NCBI RefSeq assembly: GCF_050003625.1 | Contig: NC_134400.1 | Location: forward strand, 225,038,085 to 225,102,084 | Length of the DNA stretch: 64,000 nt | Reading direction: 5' to 3' | Origin: Haematobia irritans | Taxonomy: Eukaryota > Arthropoda > Insecta > Diptera > Muscidae | Shown: one piece after another, positions 31,744-43,725 of the stretch | Layout of the letters: every line of letters begins with the position of its first letter | Numbering within the stretch: the stretch's first letter is position 1 | Made by a program: the position numbers and the translations under genes | The notes under the pieces: generated by a model | Told to the model about the DNA's origin: nothing | Databases searched by the model: none | What the model saw: the letters and a program-made list of their open reading frames with translations, nothing else

Positions 31744-32196
31744 TCAGATATCGTTTTCATTTTCATCATCATGATTTCTTTGTCTTCTCAATGTGGAAAT
31801 GCTTCTTTTTGGTGGCATATGAACAGGAAGATTTCTAGTCGGCAGTCTAACAGGAGATATACGGGATGGTAGCCCATTGAAAATGTATCCTTTTAAAACA
31901 TTCTGGGGAAAAGGGGGGGAAGGGGGGGGGGGGGGGGGAGAAAAATAAGTGATTGATTGGAATCATAAATATGGGCCACGTACCTTTTGTAAAAACTTCT
32001 TCTTCTCTGACCGTTTCAGTTTTCTCCAAGCCATGGAGCCATAATGGCAAATTTCTTGCAAGTTATAATGCTGATGATTCCATTTGAAATCGCGTAAGAA
32101 ATTCAAATAAGGATTTCGTGTCACTTCACGGGGATTTTTCTTGAAAATCTTTCCGAAATTTTGAATGAGACTGGACCCGTCATAGTCTTTTGGCAT
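31744..32196 (-). CDS. MST-HMG-box-type spermatid chromatin protein, two exons
   Basis: A 123-residue protein. Exon 1 is 32196-31984 (71 codons), the intron 31983-31903, exon 2 31902-31744. Exon 1 carries NPYLNFLRDF (about residues 28-37) and GSMAWRKLKRSEKKKFLQK (about 53-71), which match the MST-HMG-box pattern of fly protamines (Mst35B), Mst77F and relatives: N-x-aromatic-LNF, then AW-[KR]-L and a basic EK run. Exon 2 is basic and Pro/Arg-rich (VRLPTRNLPVHMPPKR, STLRRQR) with an acidic tail (HDDENENDI). Family members package DNA in elongating spermatids; that role here is inference. The start is supported by an in-frame TAG three codons before the ATG. Splicing is phase 0: AAAAG|GTACGT donor, C-rich tract, CCCCAG acceptor. 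It is short for the family. Confidence 0.72.
31903..31983 (-). other. 81-bp intron of the MST-HMG-box gene
   Basis: Begins GTACGT and ends CCCCAG on the coding strand. The polypyrimidine tract is almost pure C (17 C, TT, 7 C, then TTTT), giving a G-run on the plus strand at 31913-31938. CAATCAATCAC at about 31957-31947 could supply a branch point. Length is typical of small fly introns. Confidence 0.65.
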
Positions 32197-33013
32197 TTTG
32201 GACTAAAGATACTTTTTGTATATTCAAATTTGTTAGGAAATTTATCATTAGAAAATTTACAGACAACAAAAGTCACTTTTTCAAATAATTTTTCTTAAAT
32301 GAATATAAAATTATTAATATCTCATGACATCCTATAATGAAAATATGCGTGTGTTTTTGTTTTCTTTCGTTCGATGATGATTATCTAGTTAAGTTGTTTT
32401 TCTAATTTGCTTGCGAGATATTTTCAAATGAAATGAAAATCACGTTTTGGCAAAACAAAAAAAAAATGCGAAAACTGAGAGGAGGGACAATGAAATTCAA
32501 AAGATTAAGCATGCTACACTTTTGAAATGTTGGTGGAATATCAAATATGGTACAAATAATAACCATAGTACAATTTTAAAATTTAAAAAAAAATCAAAAA
32601 ATGAAGTGGGTTGAACATCTATACCACGTTAGTATGTACTTCAATGATTTCTCACTTTTCATTTTTTTTTTTTAATGTGGTCGGCATTTGTAATTTGCAG
32701 ACCTACATTGACAAAAAGCTTGCCTTCTCCCAAAGATTTTTTCTTTATACTAAAGATTTGATATTGGTTTCGTGCCAAAGCTGCATAGAATTTCCCTAAG
32801 AATTCATTTTAGAAGCAAGTTCTTTAAAAACATTTTAAAACATTTTTCAAATGCTGCAATGCCTTTTGCTTATTATTCATCGGCTCCCTCACTTTCGCCT
32901 AACTACCATAAAAGGACAATACATCATAATTGAAAAGTTTATGGACTTTTGGTCAAGGAAAACACATTGTATCAGAAAAATGATCCTTCTATGCTAAGCA
33001 TTTTAAGAACAAG
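32197..33013. other. upstream region of the MST-HMG-box gene, otherwise unassigned
   Basis: Holds the presumed promoter of the minus-strand gene. I see no TATA box at a convincing distance. The rest is AT-rich without a recognised gene. Confidence 0.4.
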
Positions 33014-33170
33014 GTGTAGGTATGGTCACACTAGGCAAATATTTGACAGATATCAAAAAAGAATTTGTCATTCCTATCAAACCAGCACATATTTTTAGTG
33101 ATAGGATTATTTTCCAAAAAATGGGAATGATCCTGGAAAAATATTTGCCTAGTGGGACCATATCCGTACT
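33014..33170. mobile_element. small MITE with TATGGTCACACTAGG ends
   Basis: About 155 bp. Left TATGGTCACACTAGGCAAAT and right (complemented) TATGGTCCCACTAGGCAAAT differ at one base over 20. No clear target duplication, so no superfamily is assigned. A 70-codon frame across it is not a gene. Confidence 0.7.
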
Positions 33171-35663
33171 TGAAGTAAAAAATTCTGTATGTCGAAGAAA
33201 TTTGTCTTTAATTTATTTGTTTGCATATAATTGAAACATCGTTTCATCGCTTAATTGAGGGATTATCCCCTTCATGCCTTTGTCCCTGAGTTCAAATCAA
33301 TATTATGTAGAATATTTTTTTGTCCACCTTGATCATGATGCTGTTTTATAAAAATAGCATCGATATACAAAAATATAGAATATGTATAGAAACACAAACA
33401 CAAGATCATAATGAAACAAACAAAAACGTCATGTTTGGCTAAGAAAAAAATGAATATAATGACCATGCACAGTGGTCGTTAACCGGAAAACTGTCATTGG
33501 ATTTGTTTCAGGCATTTTTTTTATTATAAAAAGTAAACACATCAGCTCTAACTATCCCATGACTGAGTCTTTTGTTTTAATTTGATTCCATTTTTCAATC
33601 CAGAACTAAAAATATTTTCTTGTCACAATAGACACACATTATTGTGAATGCATTGCTGTAAAATAAATCAATTTATTTATTTTGTCATAAATTAGCAACT
33701 AATCGCAAGAATTTCAGACTTTTATAATTAAAGAAATTACAAATTTAATTTGAATTCTGTGAATCAGACCGATGATATATTGATTATAGATTATCATTTA
33801 TTCTGGGTAAATCTGTTTTGTGTTTTCTTTTAATCCATCATGGCTTGGTTGTACGGTACGAATGGGAAGCAGGAGTTAGTTTGAATGAAAAATAATTTAA
33901 AAAAGACAATTTAAGGCTCATATCAATAAGTTGAGATTGGTTGCTTTCTTCTAATTGTTCTTCGCTTTGGTCCACTGTACTTTTGCCATGACTTGGTTTA
34001 CTATGCCTTGGTCATGACATGAACCCAACGAAATTATTAAATGCTTGCCGCGAATATTCTATTTTTAAATCATCGTTTTCTAGCATTGGACATGCATAGC
34101 ATATTCTATGCATTTTTTAAGCCTTGATCCACTGTGCTTGGATGATGACAACCAATTAGCTGGTATGTAGAATGCAATGTATGGAAGAGATCAAGGTGCT
34201 GCGCGGTATTCTCACTGCAAATCATAAGAAACACACAAAAAACAACCTGTTTCGTCTTTAGTTTCGTTTCCTTGGCTTTTCATAAAAATTTCAATGAAAC
34301 TTACAATGAGACGAAATCTTGACCATTCAACAATCTCCTCGAAAAAGATATATAATTAAATTTAATATAGAGGAAATGCTTCATTGGAGTTTAGATATTT
34401 CTCTGCCTCTCGCTCTTTTTCGTTCTCTTCTCTTTTCGCTCATTGATGGTATGTGATATCAATACAAACCTGTCTCACAAACACACACACACACATTTGT
34501 CTTTGATTATCTTCGATCATTGTTACGGTTGTTGAAAAACTCGTATGGATCCCCTCTCCCCTGTGATTGTTTGGTCATTTTGGTGGATTAAAGCCAAAAT
34601 AAAACCAAAACAAATTTAAATTCCAACTTAATTTCCGGTTTTCTTAAGATTCTTTTAAGCCATCTGGTTTAGAGACGATTTTGGAGTGTTGAAAAAAAGT
34701 GAATGGATTTGACATTGCCATCAAGAAATGTTCCAAAGGCAAAAGGAATGTTTTCGAAGATTTTGTTTTTTTTATGAATATCAAGTGATTGCAAACATTT
34801 TTAGAAATTGCATAATATTAAGACAAAGCCAAGAAAGAGTTTACTCACCTATAGGTGATTTAAATGATACACACAATCACCTACCTAATCAAAATGCGTG
34901 CCATAATGTCTATTTAACCAAAATATCTAAAAAAAATAGTTCAGGTGTGGAGTTTGTAAGTACGTGAGTTTTTCATGGAATTTATGTTTATAAAATATCT
35001 GCAAAATATATTTAAATTATTTAAACACCTAATAGAAATGCGTGTCATATACTATGTTGTTCGTTTTGTTTGGAAATTATTTTCAGATATGCCATAAATG
35101 TTTAATGAAATTGGTTATTTATCTTCCATTTAGTGTAAAGACCTTCTCCTCACCATTCATAAATCAACAATTAGCAGCCAAGCATAACAACCTAAACTAA
35201 GTCTACCACGTAATCACGGTAAGGTATTAAGTTAGCCTTCCTCGAAATGATCTCTCCCTCTCTCTCTCTGGTTGTGTACCTGTGTACTTGTTATTCTTCT
35301 CCAATAAGCCGCTTAAACAATTGTTTCCATTGTTTACCAATGAAGTGAGGCAACATTAGCAGTAACGGCGACGGATGCTGATTCCGTTTACATTACTGAC
35401 TTCAGATTTCTTTACAGTTTCTTTAGTTAATTTGATTTCCGTTTCATTTATTGTTATTACAACAAATACGGTTGGCCTGTTTGCTTGCTTGATGTTTTCT
35501 TTAGTGATAGGAGTGTGCAGGTGACACTCCAAATGTTCGTGATTCATCCATAAGTCGTGGATCACATAGGACTCGTATACAGAAAATATGTTACAATAAA
35601 CATCCTGAATAAATTGACAAAAATGTTCAATTCAAAGATTAACAACAACAAAATAAGTCTTTT
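33171..35663. other. unassigned sequence
   Basis: Unique AT-rich DNA with a CA microsatellite near 34480 and a CT patch near 35250. Short frames at 34728 and 35356 (minus) have no domain or convincing splice partners. Confidence 0.4.
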
Positions 35664-35882
35664 ACGGCCATTTTCATGTAGCTCCGTTAAGCTTTAACTG
35701 CCAGTCAACAGAAAGTAAATTGCAAATATCTTCTCTCCGGTTAACTTTAACTGAAAAATTTTCAGTAGTTAAGTTCCTAACTGGCATATGGAATATATAG
35801 ACAAGATGACAGCTATGTCCATAATACGGTTTAAAAGCTCGTTAGTTAACGGAGCACTACCGGAGCTTCATGGAAATGGGGG
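35664..35882. mobile_element. possible MITE, GGCCATTTTCATG ends
   Basis: Left GGCCATTTTCATGTAGCTCC and right complement CCCATTTCCATGAAGCTCCG are similar inverted ends, and TCCGTTAA/GTTAACGGA lie inside both ends. About 220 bp. No target duplication identified. Confidence 0.5.
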
Positions 35883-35988
35883 TTAATCACAGAAGAAATT
35901 TCAATTAAAATTTAATTGTAACAATTTATTTTTTTTAAATCTTCCTATTATCGCGTCACAAAGAGAACTAAGAAATAGAAATATATGC

Positions 35989-35991
<3 letters not shown>

Positions 35992-36026
<35 letters not shown>
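35992..36026. repeat. TA microsatellite
   Basis: Uninterrupted TA dinucleotide run of roughly 17 units. Confidence 0.95.
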
Positions 36027-36027
<1 letters not shown>

Positions 36028-36458
36028 GTTCATTTTATAGTAATAAAGAAAACATTTTGCTTGGTTAATGAACCATCTCTCAATGGTAGTGTACAAGTCC
36101 AAAGGGATTAGAATACTGCAAAGTTTCGGATTGCTACTCCACTCCGTGAGATTTTGGTTTCTTAGTTCCGATTTGTATCATGAGTTTGACTTTGCTTTGT
36201 GGGTTCTTGAGACTGTTCTAAGGGAAAAAGACAGAGAGAGAGTGAATTTATCATTAATGTTGTGGGCAGTGTTGCCAGGTGATTTTTGATTCTTCCCCCC
36301 AAATCTTAAGAAAAAAAACCCCTAAATTGGTCTAAGCTTTTTTCAAAAACCCCCAAAAAATTTCAGAATATAAAAGTACAAAAAGTGGTCCCAAAATTAC
36401 GTGAAAAAAAATCCTGTAGTTATACACTTTAAAAATTAAATTTAACACAAATATATAT

Positions 36459-37082
36459 CCTGAAAGAAGACTTCTTTCCTGAGAAACGAAATTTTAGAAA
36501 AACTAAGTTCTCTTTTAATGCTAAAATTTTTTTTCGTTTGCAGTAAATAAAAAATAAAATTTGCTATTTAAAGGCCGGTACTCTGTTCGGTTTTCGCGTT
36601 GAAACTCCATACAAAACCAAAAAATGCGAAAAATTTGCGAAATTTTTTCCATTTGTGATACTTTGTTTTTTCGTGTTGAAAAACTGACGTTTATAGCACG
36701 GCGCCATTTGCAATGTGAATTAAGAAATAATTTATTTATTAAAAACTATTTGTGCGGGTTTATAAATCAAACACGGACCATATTTTTGTTCCGAAACTAT
36801 ACAAAGGATCAAAGGAATAGCAGATCAATTGCCCAAGGGAAAATAGAATGTTATTTTGTAAAAACAAGCAACAACCACCAACTTAATCCAATATCGCTCC
36901 CTGTAAAATAGCGCTCCAAGCTACCTAAAAAAACGCCGCTTTCTATGTGCGAAATAATGGTTTCCATAAAAATTTTTCGCAAGAATGAACATAGTACCGG
37001 CCTTAAGAAAATACTTTAAAACAAAAGAGTTTTTCGTTTGTTTAAAATTTCATCCCTGAGGAAATTATTTTTTCTATGGATG
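36459..37082. mobile_element. ACGAAATTTTAGA-type MITE (copy 3), interrupted
   Basis: Left CTGAAAGAAGACTTCTTTCC and GAAACGAAATTTTAGAAAAAC; right complement CATAGAAAAAATAATTTCC then GATGAAATTTTAAACAAACG. Flanked by TA. Same family as 28845-29073, with the TAA-flanked element at 36572-37003 inserted in it. Confidence 0.65.
36572..37003. mobile_element. PIF/Harbinger-like MITE
   Basis: 432 bp with ends AGGCCGGTACTCTGTTC and (complemented) AGGCCGGTACTATGTTC, one mismatch in 17. Flanked by TAA (36569-36571, 37004-37006), the 3-bp TWA duplication typical of PIF/Harbinger. A 95-codon frame inside is not a transposase. Confidence 0.75.
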
Positions 37083-37416
37083 TAATAATACAATATGTAT
37101 ATCAATTTAAAAAGCGGGCTTACTCTTAAAAAGCTTTCAGCTGCTAAGTTAAAATACGATTGTTTTTAATTTTGTCAAATATTAAAAATGCCCTTTCAAC
37201 AGAAGAGTTTAAAAAAGATAACGGATACTTGTTTGTATTTAGGATCTTCTTGTTGACTTTCCGCATCTTTTTTCTTATAACTCATGCTAGAATTGTTCCG
37301 AATTTGCTTGAGAATTGCTCCACTTTATAAGGTCTGAAATAATTTTTTACCCCCAAAAATCCCCCCAAATAAATTTTACCCCTAAAAATCCCCCTAAATT
37401 TGGGGGGTAAACAATC

Positions 37417-40400
37417 TTGCACTTTGCGTATGATTGTACTCACTTGCACATCTCTACTTCGTTGTTACGTACATGTCTATTTTTCTATACGGATTTTTTT
37501 TCTCGTATTATTGTCGTTAAATTTTGTTTGCTGAAAGTTAAATATGTTATTATTGTTATTTTCAACCTCATCATCGTCACCATCATTATTATTATCGAAG
37601 CCAAGCAACATTATCGACATGTTTACACAGTATTTTTGTCTTTATCATTTGTCGTTGTTATGTTTTTGTTTTCTCGAATTTTTCTTTACTTAAGAATTCT
37701 TTTTTCAGTTATTTATTTCCGTTGTCTAATATTTTTAACAATAGAAAAATATGTGTATTGAAGAGAAAATCAAGCCACAAACAGCAAACTTGGATGGTCA
37801 ATAAGCCTGGGAAGTGTATAGCAGAGAGAAAACAAAACTTAGACATATATAAGATATCACCTTATTATATTTGTTCGATACAATAATAAATACATATAAA
37901 AAAATAATATCTAATTATACAATTATTCTTCGAGCTTTATGGACAGATATAGATTAAGGAACATGGTTAATAGAGCCATTGAAAAGAAAACGCCAGATAC
38001 AAATCTATACACGCCTGGACTGTACATGTTTCGGTTCGGGCGAATGAACCTTTCCACAGCCTTTAGTATAGATAGAAAATAATATATAATTTTTTTGTTT
38101 TAATTTCAATTACGTCAGTATTATTTGTGGCGAAAAAGGGAATTGGTTTTATATTAAAACCCAAATTTCTGCTTAGCCCTTATTAACATGTTTTTTAGGA
38201 CAAATTTAAATTTTCTCCCCAAAAAATAAAAATGAAAATTTTTTCATATAAATTTGGAGAGTCCACCTTTTCAATATTTAGAAAATAAATTCTATTTTAA
38301 AATTCTTTAAATGTTCTATGTACTAACTTTTATTGACATATCGACATTGAATGAATAATTTAAACCTATATTGTTTGAACCAGTGAAATAGAATATTTCA
38401 TTTCCATCTCATGCAGTGGAGATTTCGACATTTTTGTAAAACTTTGCAAATCAATGTTATAAATTTTTGGAAAAATTAAATTCTTCATGACTTTCAACAT
38501 TGGCCGTATCAATATAATTTGTCAATCGAATATTAATATGATCTATAAAAATCAAGGACAGTTTTAACAATAATAATGTTCCCCTCAGTCGAATGAAGAA
38601 AACATATCGAGTATTTGTATTTCAAATTTTGCAAATTGTTTATATTTCTATAGAATTTGTGAAATTCGTCAACACCCAAGAGAAACACTTGAAGTGATAC
38701 GCTTTCCTGATTGTTTCCAAGTGGTAGTCAATATTCCATCATATGGATATGTACTCAAATTCATTGCTAAACACTAATCTAATATTAACAAAAGCAAAAC
38801 AAGAACAGCAACAAAAATAAGGAAAAGAAATAGAATGGGAAAATAACATCTTCAAGTAGTATTGAAGAACAATGATGCATAACTCAATAAAAAAATGAAA
38901 TATTTTAGAAAAATGCCACACCAAGACTAGGGAAACAAAAAAAAAAGAAAAACAAACAGAGCTAAATACATCATAGATCAAAATAAACAACAGAACGGAA
39001 CATCGAAAATTTTATCGGAATACTTGATGGAATTCAAGTACACTTGCACTTGAAACCATCGGAGGAAAACAATTAACATTGATACAGAGTAATACAAGCC
39101 AATGAAATGGCCACGAATTATGTTCCGCAAGAGATGAAACAAACAAAAGTTCCTTAAAATATTGAAATTGTTAGTATTTCTAAATTAGTCTTCGGTAAGG
39201 TTAATTCTTATTTAATTGCATGCTATGGGGAATCATAAAGCTTCATTTTTCCTATAATTCCCTCACATCATTTCAATCCCACACTTTGACAAAATATATG
39301 AAATATTAATAAAAAATATTAATATTGGATTAAAATTAAAACTAATTCGTTTTTTTTTTTGGAAAATGCAGTTTCTTTAATGCATGTAAACGGTCTTTCC
39401 ACTCAATAAATTCCCAAATCCATATTTCAATATTATTTGTTTTTTTTTTTTTTTTTCAAATCCACATTACTCACAACCAGTTGCAAAACCTTCTATATAT
39501 TTTTTTACTTTTAATTAATTCTTAATTAGTATGTTTATTCCCAAAGCTTATTAAAATTCCAAAAGTTACTTTTAGTATTCATTTCGCTTTTTTGTTTTCG
39601 TTCTTTCAAATTAACATAATTTTTACATTAAGAATTGTTCTGTATTTTTTTTGTTTTAGACGATGGTTTTTGGTGCTTTTTGATATAGAGGTTTTTGTCT
39701 GCCTCTATAATAACGAAATTCTCAAAGATAAGAAAAACTTTCATTTTTTATTGGCCTTTGTGGTTGCTCTGCTATTCGACAAGCCAAAGTGTTTGAGGCT
39801 GGTTTTTGGTGTAGACAATTTAGTAGAGGGAAGCAGGAACTGAAATTAATTTTTCATAAATTATATATTCAATGTTAAGAGGAGGAAGAAGAACATAATG
39901 CTATCAAATGAAATGGAAGTTCTGCAAATATATATTCATGTAAAGGTGGGTATTAGGTTCGATTTTAGCCGCTAAAATCGTAATTTTTTCAGAGGCCAGA
40001 ATAGATTCTATGCGGGTATTAGGGCAACAACAAAATTACCTGACTAAATGCCATTTGTGGGAGTTTTATTTTTACATTATTTTGGGAGTATAATATTAAA
40101 TAAAGTTAAAAAAGATTTGAAAAAAAAAAATAATTACATCTTCAATAATTATAACCTACATCACCAAGTAGTTAGGGATGCAAAGATTGGCATGCCTCAC
40201 CATGGCCTTCGATAACAATGAAGGGGTGCTTAAATGAAAAATTGATTCAGATAAACTCATTCATACATGTTTGTAAAATATATACATATAACATCGATTG
40301 GAAAAACATATTGCCATAAGAAGTTTTTGTATAAAATTGTAACTTATTTTATTTGGAAGCTATACGAGGGTGATCAGCTCTGGATGCGCCAGAAGAGTTT

Positions 40401-40678
40401 AATATCGAGTAGTAAATTATCATGTTTTGTCTTTGCTTTTAGGTTTAATCAAGAGGTAAGTTAATTCTCATAAAAGGCATCAATTTTAGACGGATTGGCA
40501 TCAGGGGAACAATTCGAATTGACAACAACGCCTTAATCTTTTAAAAATCGCGATTATCACAATATGATGCTCTTGGAAAGATGTGTAGTAAAATTCCCTT
40601 AACTTCCTTTTTCACAATCTTTTTTCATTTTGTTGAACAACTGAAATCGTTTCATTAATGCAATGAAAAACTATATTG
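37417..40678. other. unassigned sequence
   Basis: Long AT-rich unique block with T-runs (39350, 39440). Frames at 37417, 38739 (minus), 39592 and 40267 are Phe/Ile/Leu-rich translations of AT-rich DNA. A GGTGGGTATTAGGTTCG / GCGGGTATTAGGGC pair at 39945-40025 may be a small decayed repeat. Confidence 0.4.
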
Positions 40679-40680
40679 TA

Positions 40681-41613
40681 AAGGGTGATTCTTTTGAGGT
40701 TAGGATTTTCATGCATTAGTATTTGACAGATCACGTGGGATTTCAGACATGGTGTCAAAGAGAAAGATGCTCAGTATGCTTTGACATTTCATCATGAATA
40801 GACTTACTAACGAGCAACGCTTGCAAATCATTGAATTTTAATACCAAAATCAGTGTTCGGTTCGAAATGTGTTCATCGACAAATTTTGTTCAGCGATGAG
40901 GCTCATTTCTGGTTGAATGGCTACGTAAATAAGCAAAAGTGCCGCATTTGGAGTGAAGAGCAACCAGAAGCCGTTCAAGAACTGCCCATGCATCCCGAAA
41001 AATGCACTGTTTGGTGTGGTTTGTACGCTGGTGGAATCATTGGACCGTATTTTTTCAAAGATGCTGTTGGACGCAACGTTACGGTGAATGGCGATCGCTA
41101 TCGTTCGATGCTAACAAACTTTTTGTTGCCAAAAATGGAAGAACTGAACTTGGTTGACATGTGGTTTCAACAAGATGGCGCTACATGCCACACAGCTCGC
41201 GATTCTATGGCCATTTTGAGGGAAAACTTCGGAGAACAATTCATCTCAAGAAATGGACCGGTAAATTGGCCACCAAGATCATGCGATTTGACGCCTTTAG
41301 ACTATTTTTTGTGGGGCTACGTCAAGTCTAAAGTCTACAGAAATAAGCCAGCAACTATTCCAGCTTTGGAAGACAACATTTCCGAAGAAATTCGGGCTAT
41401 TCCGGCCGAAATGCTCGAAAAAGTTGCCCAAAATTGGACTTTCCGAATGGACCACCTAAGACGCAGCCGCGGTCAACATTTAAATGAAATTATCTTCAAA
41501 AAGTAAATGTCATGGACCAATCTAACGTTTCAAATAAAGAACCGATGAGATTTTGCAAATTTTATGCGTTTTTTTTTAAAAAAAAGTTATCAAGCTCTTA
41601 ACAAATCACCCTT
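40681..41613 (+). mobile_element. DD41D mariner element, internally deleted (copy 1)
   Basis: 933 bp, TA-flanked (40679-40680, 41614-41615), with ends AAGGGTGATT and AATCACCCTT; the next bases remain similar (CTTTTGAG / TGTTAAGAG). Mariners of this type are usually about 1.3 kb, so roughly 350-400 bp is missing from the N-terminal half of the transposase. Confidence 0.85.
40794..41506 (+). pseudogene. DD41D mariner transposase, broken
   Basis: The start MNRLTNEQRLQIIEF (ATG 40794) is followed by a TAA at 40839. A deletion junction near 40880 then shifts frame into the catalytic domain: ILFSDEAHFW (first Asp), WFQQDGATCHTAR (second Asp) and DLTPLDYFLWGYVKSK (third Asp). The second Asp to PLD Asp spacing is 41 residues, the DD41D (rosa-like) arrangement. 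The C-terminus is complete to the stop at 41506. Most of the helix-turn-helix region is absent, so it cannot make active transposase. The remaining catalytic domain is intact over about 210 residues. Confidence 0.85.
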
Positions 41614-41615
41614 TA

Positions 41616-43324
41616 TTATAATGATTATGCATCTTGGAAAATTATATTGGCAACTATAGAATTTTCTATTAAATAGAAGAAAAAAATTGCCGCCCATTGG
41701 AAACAGCCAGGGAATTTCTTTTGTTTTGATTGAGAGGACATTAACATTTGACTCGATGCTGTCTGTCTGTTATCATCGTCTACGTAGAGAATTCATGCCA
41801 GAGGTATTTACATGTGTTAGTATCGTAGCCCACAAACCCCCCATTTCACCTCTTACTAGCTTTTGCGAAAGATTAATTTATCAACATATGCGTTCAATGT
41901 AGGGACGGATGCATGGCATTTTAAAGTTGGTTGATGTTGTGTGTGTGTGTGTGGTGAGCGGTTAAATGTTTGCTATTTTCCTCATTTTTCCTCGTCTTTT
42001 TTAAGCTACAATCGACTTTCAATCTTAATATAGTGGCGAAAAATTAAAAGAAATGCGTAGTGCATTGCAGGGAAATGGCTCTACGCGAATGTTTTCCCCT
42101 GCCTACTGGCATTTTTTTATTTCTATTACCATTCACGGCTGAGTGAGTTTTTGGTACTCGTTTTAAAGTAAACAACACGTACAATTTACACTCACTTCAC
42201 TACATCCATGTTGAGGTTGAGTATGAGTTATTGGCGAGTAAGACTTTCACTTTTAAAGTAAATAAAAAACAAACAAAAACACAGACACACAAGACCCCAT
42301 ACACATGGCAAGCATACATTCATATTAGAGGTAATACAATCACATGTCAATTCATCCTCATGCAAGAAAATAGACAGACAGACATTGGTCTTGCAATGGA
42401 CACATTGAGTTTTTGGCAATGCCGTTTGTTTTGCTCAGAGCAAGGTGTTGCTATCAATTCTCTCATTGCTTTTATTATCGACCCATATGGGAGGGTATAG
42501 TTGTTATATGGGTATAAATCACCCCCATGTGCAAAAATATTTCCGGATTAACTTTTTTACAGTTTTATTATGGTAAGGCATCATGTGGCAAGTATAAAAG
42601 CTTGTCATAGCGTTCTTGTGATTTTATAGCTGACTTGACGAAAACACCATACGAAAATAAAACGAATGGTGTCAAAGCAAAGAGAATTTCTACAAAAAAA
42701 AAACTGGCACAACAATCAAAATATGACCAGTGGTTAAAAATATTATTATTTACTTGGCTAATTTCGAAATAACATAAAAAACATAGAACGAAAATCATTG
42801 AAATGTCGGTAAACATAAAGTTAATTTTTGAATTATTTCTACTTTGTAACTTTATTCGAAATTTACCGTGTTTCGATGTGATAAGTCTTAACAGAGCTCT
42901 GTTGGGGCTAGCAGCTCAATTTTAATATTGATTTTGTTTGAGTTGATTGAGTATACCCTTGGCTAGAGGCCATTATGTTGGATAGTGAACACATTACTCA
43001 CGTATAAGGCGCATTGTAACGATTCATAATTTATATATTTATTTTATATATTTATATATTATATATATATGCTACAATCAATTTTGTCAAATTGAAGACC
43101 TTTTTAAATGAATACATTTTGAGCTGTCGTTTCGAAGGACAAAAATTTGCGTTATAAACTCTTAAATTGCCTTAAGCGGTATACGAATTTAAAGACAGAC
43201 ATAATATAAGGAATATTTTGACATTTTATAAAACTTATGAATACAAAGTAAGTATGTTCATTCACTTTAGAAAAATATAAATTAGTTTGTGATAATTTCG
43301 AATTTAGAAAAAATTAAACTAGTG
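41616..43324. other. unassigned sequence
   Basis: Contains a TG microsatellite (about 41937-41954) and a TATA-rich stretch near 43030-43070. No gene is supported; overlapping frames at 42228-42500 on both strands look accidental. Confidence 0.4.
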
Positions 43325-43326
43325 TA

Positions 43327-43478
43327 CTCACAATCACGCAATTAATTGATCCAATTAGAAAAATAATTGATACTATTGATATTTGTGATTGATTTTTGTT
43401 AATTACATTTTTAATTGAATATTTTTTGTAACTCAATTAAGACTTTAATTGGAAAAATTTTCGTGAATTTTTTCTGTG
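43327..43478. mobile_element. ATTAATTG-rich MITE, short copy
   Basis: 152 bp between TA flanks (43325-43326, 43479-43480). Interior AATTAATTGATCCAATTAG and TTTCGTGAATTTTTTCTGTG match the reverse complement of parts of 43726-43956. Confidence 0.65.
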
Positions 43479-43725
43479 TACTTTCTTTGTATAAAATATG
43501 TTTTCTCATTTCAAGTTCGTGTCATTAAAATAGGCAAAATTTCCACGAACTATAATCAAATTAAATCGGCTATAGAAATATTCATTGACTTTTTTCTGAG
43601 GGTATGTCTCTCTTCTATTCGCCAATAGGTGGCGTCGATACGAATGTCAATTCCCTGATTAATTTGTACAAAAATACACACCATTTATTCTAATTTCAGG
43701 ATGTTTTCCCACTTTTTTCTCATTA

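Larger units (their letters stand above)
36270..37416. mobile_element. CAGTGTTGCC-type hAT-like MITE with nested elements
   Basis: Left CAGTGTTGCCAGGTGATTTT followed by C-rich motifs (CCCCCCAAATC, CCCCTAAATTGG); right end has CCCCCAAAAATCCCCC and a decayed terminus GGTAAACAATCTTG. The layout parallels the intact hAT-type element at 51475-52218. No matching 8-bp duplication remains here. It carries the element at 36459-37082. Confidence 0.55.

Noticed and set aside
31847..32050. 67-codon minus-strand frame overlapping the host gene
   Set aside because: It is a shadow frame reading through the intron C-run (a proline stretch) and overlaps both exons in another frame.
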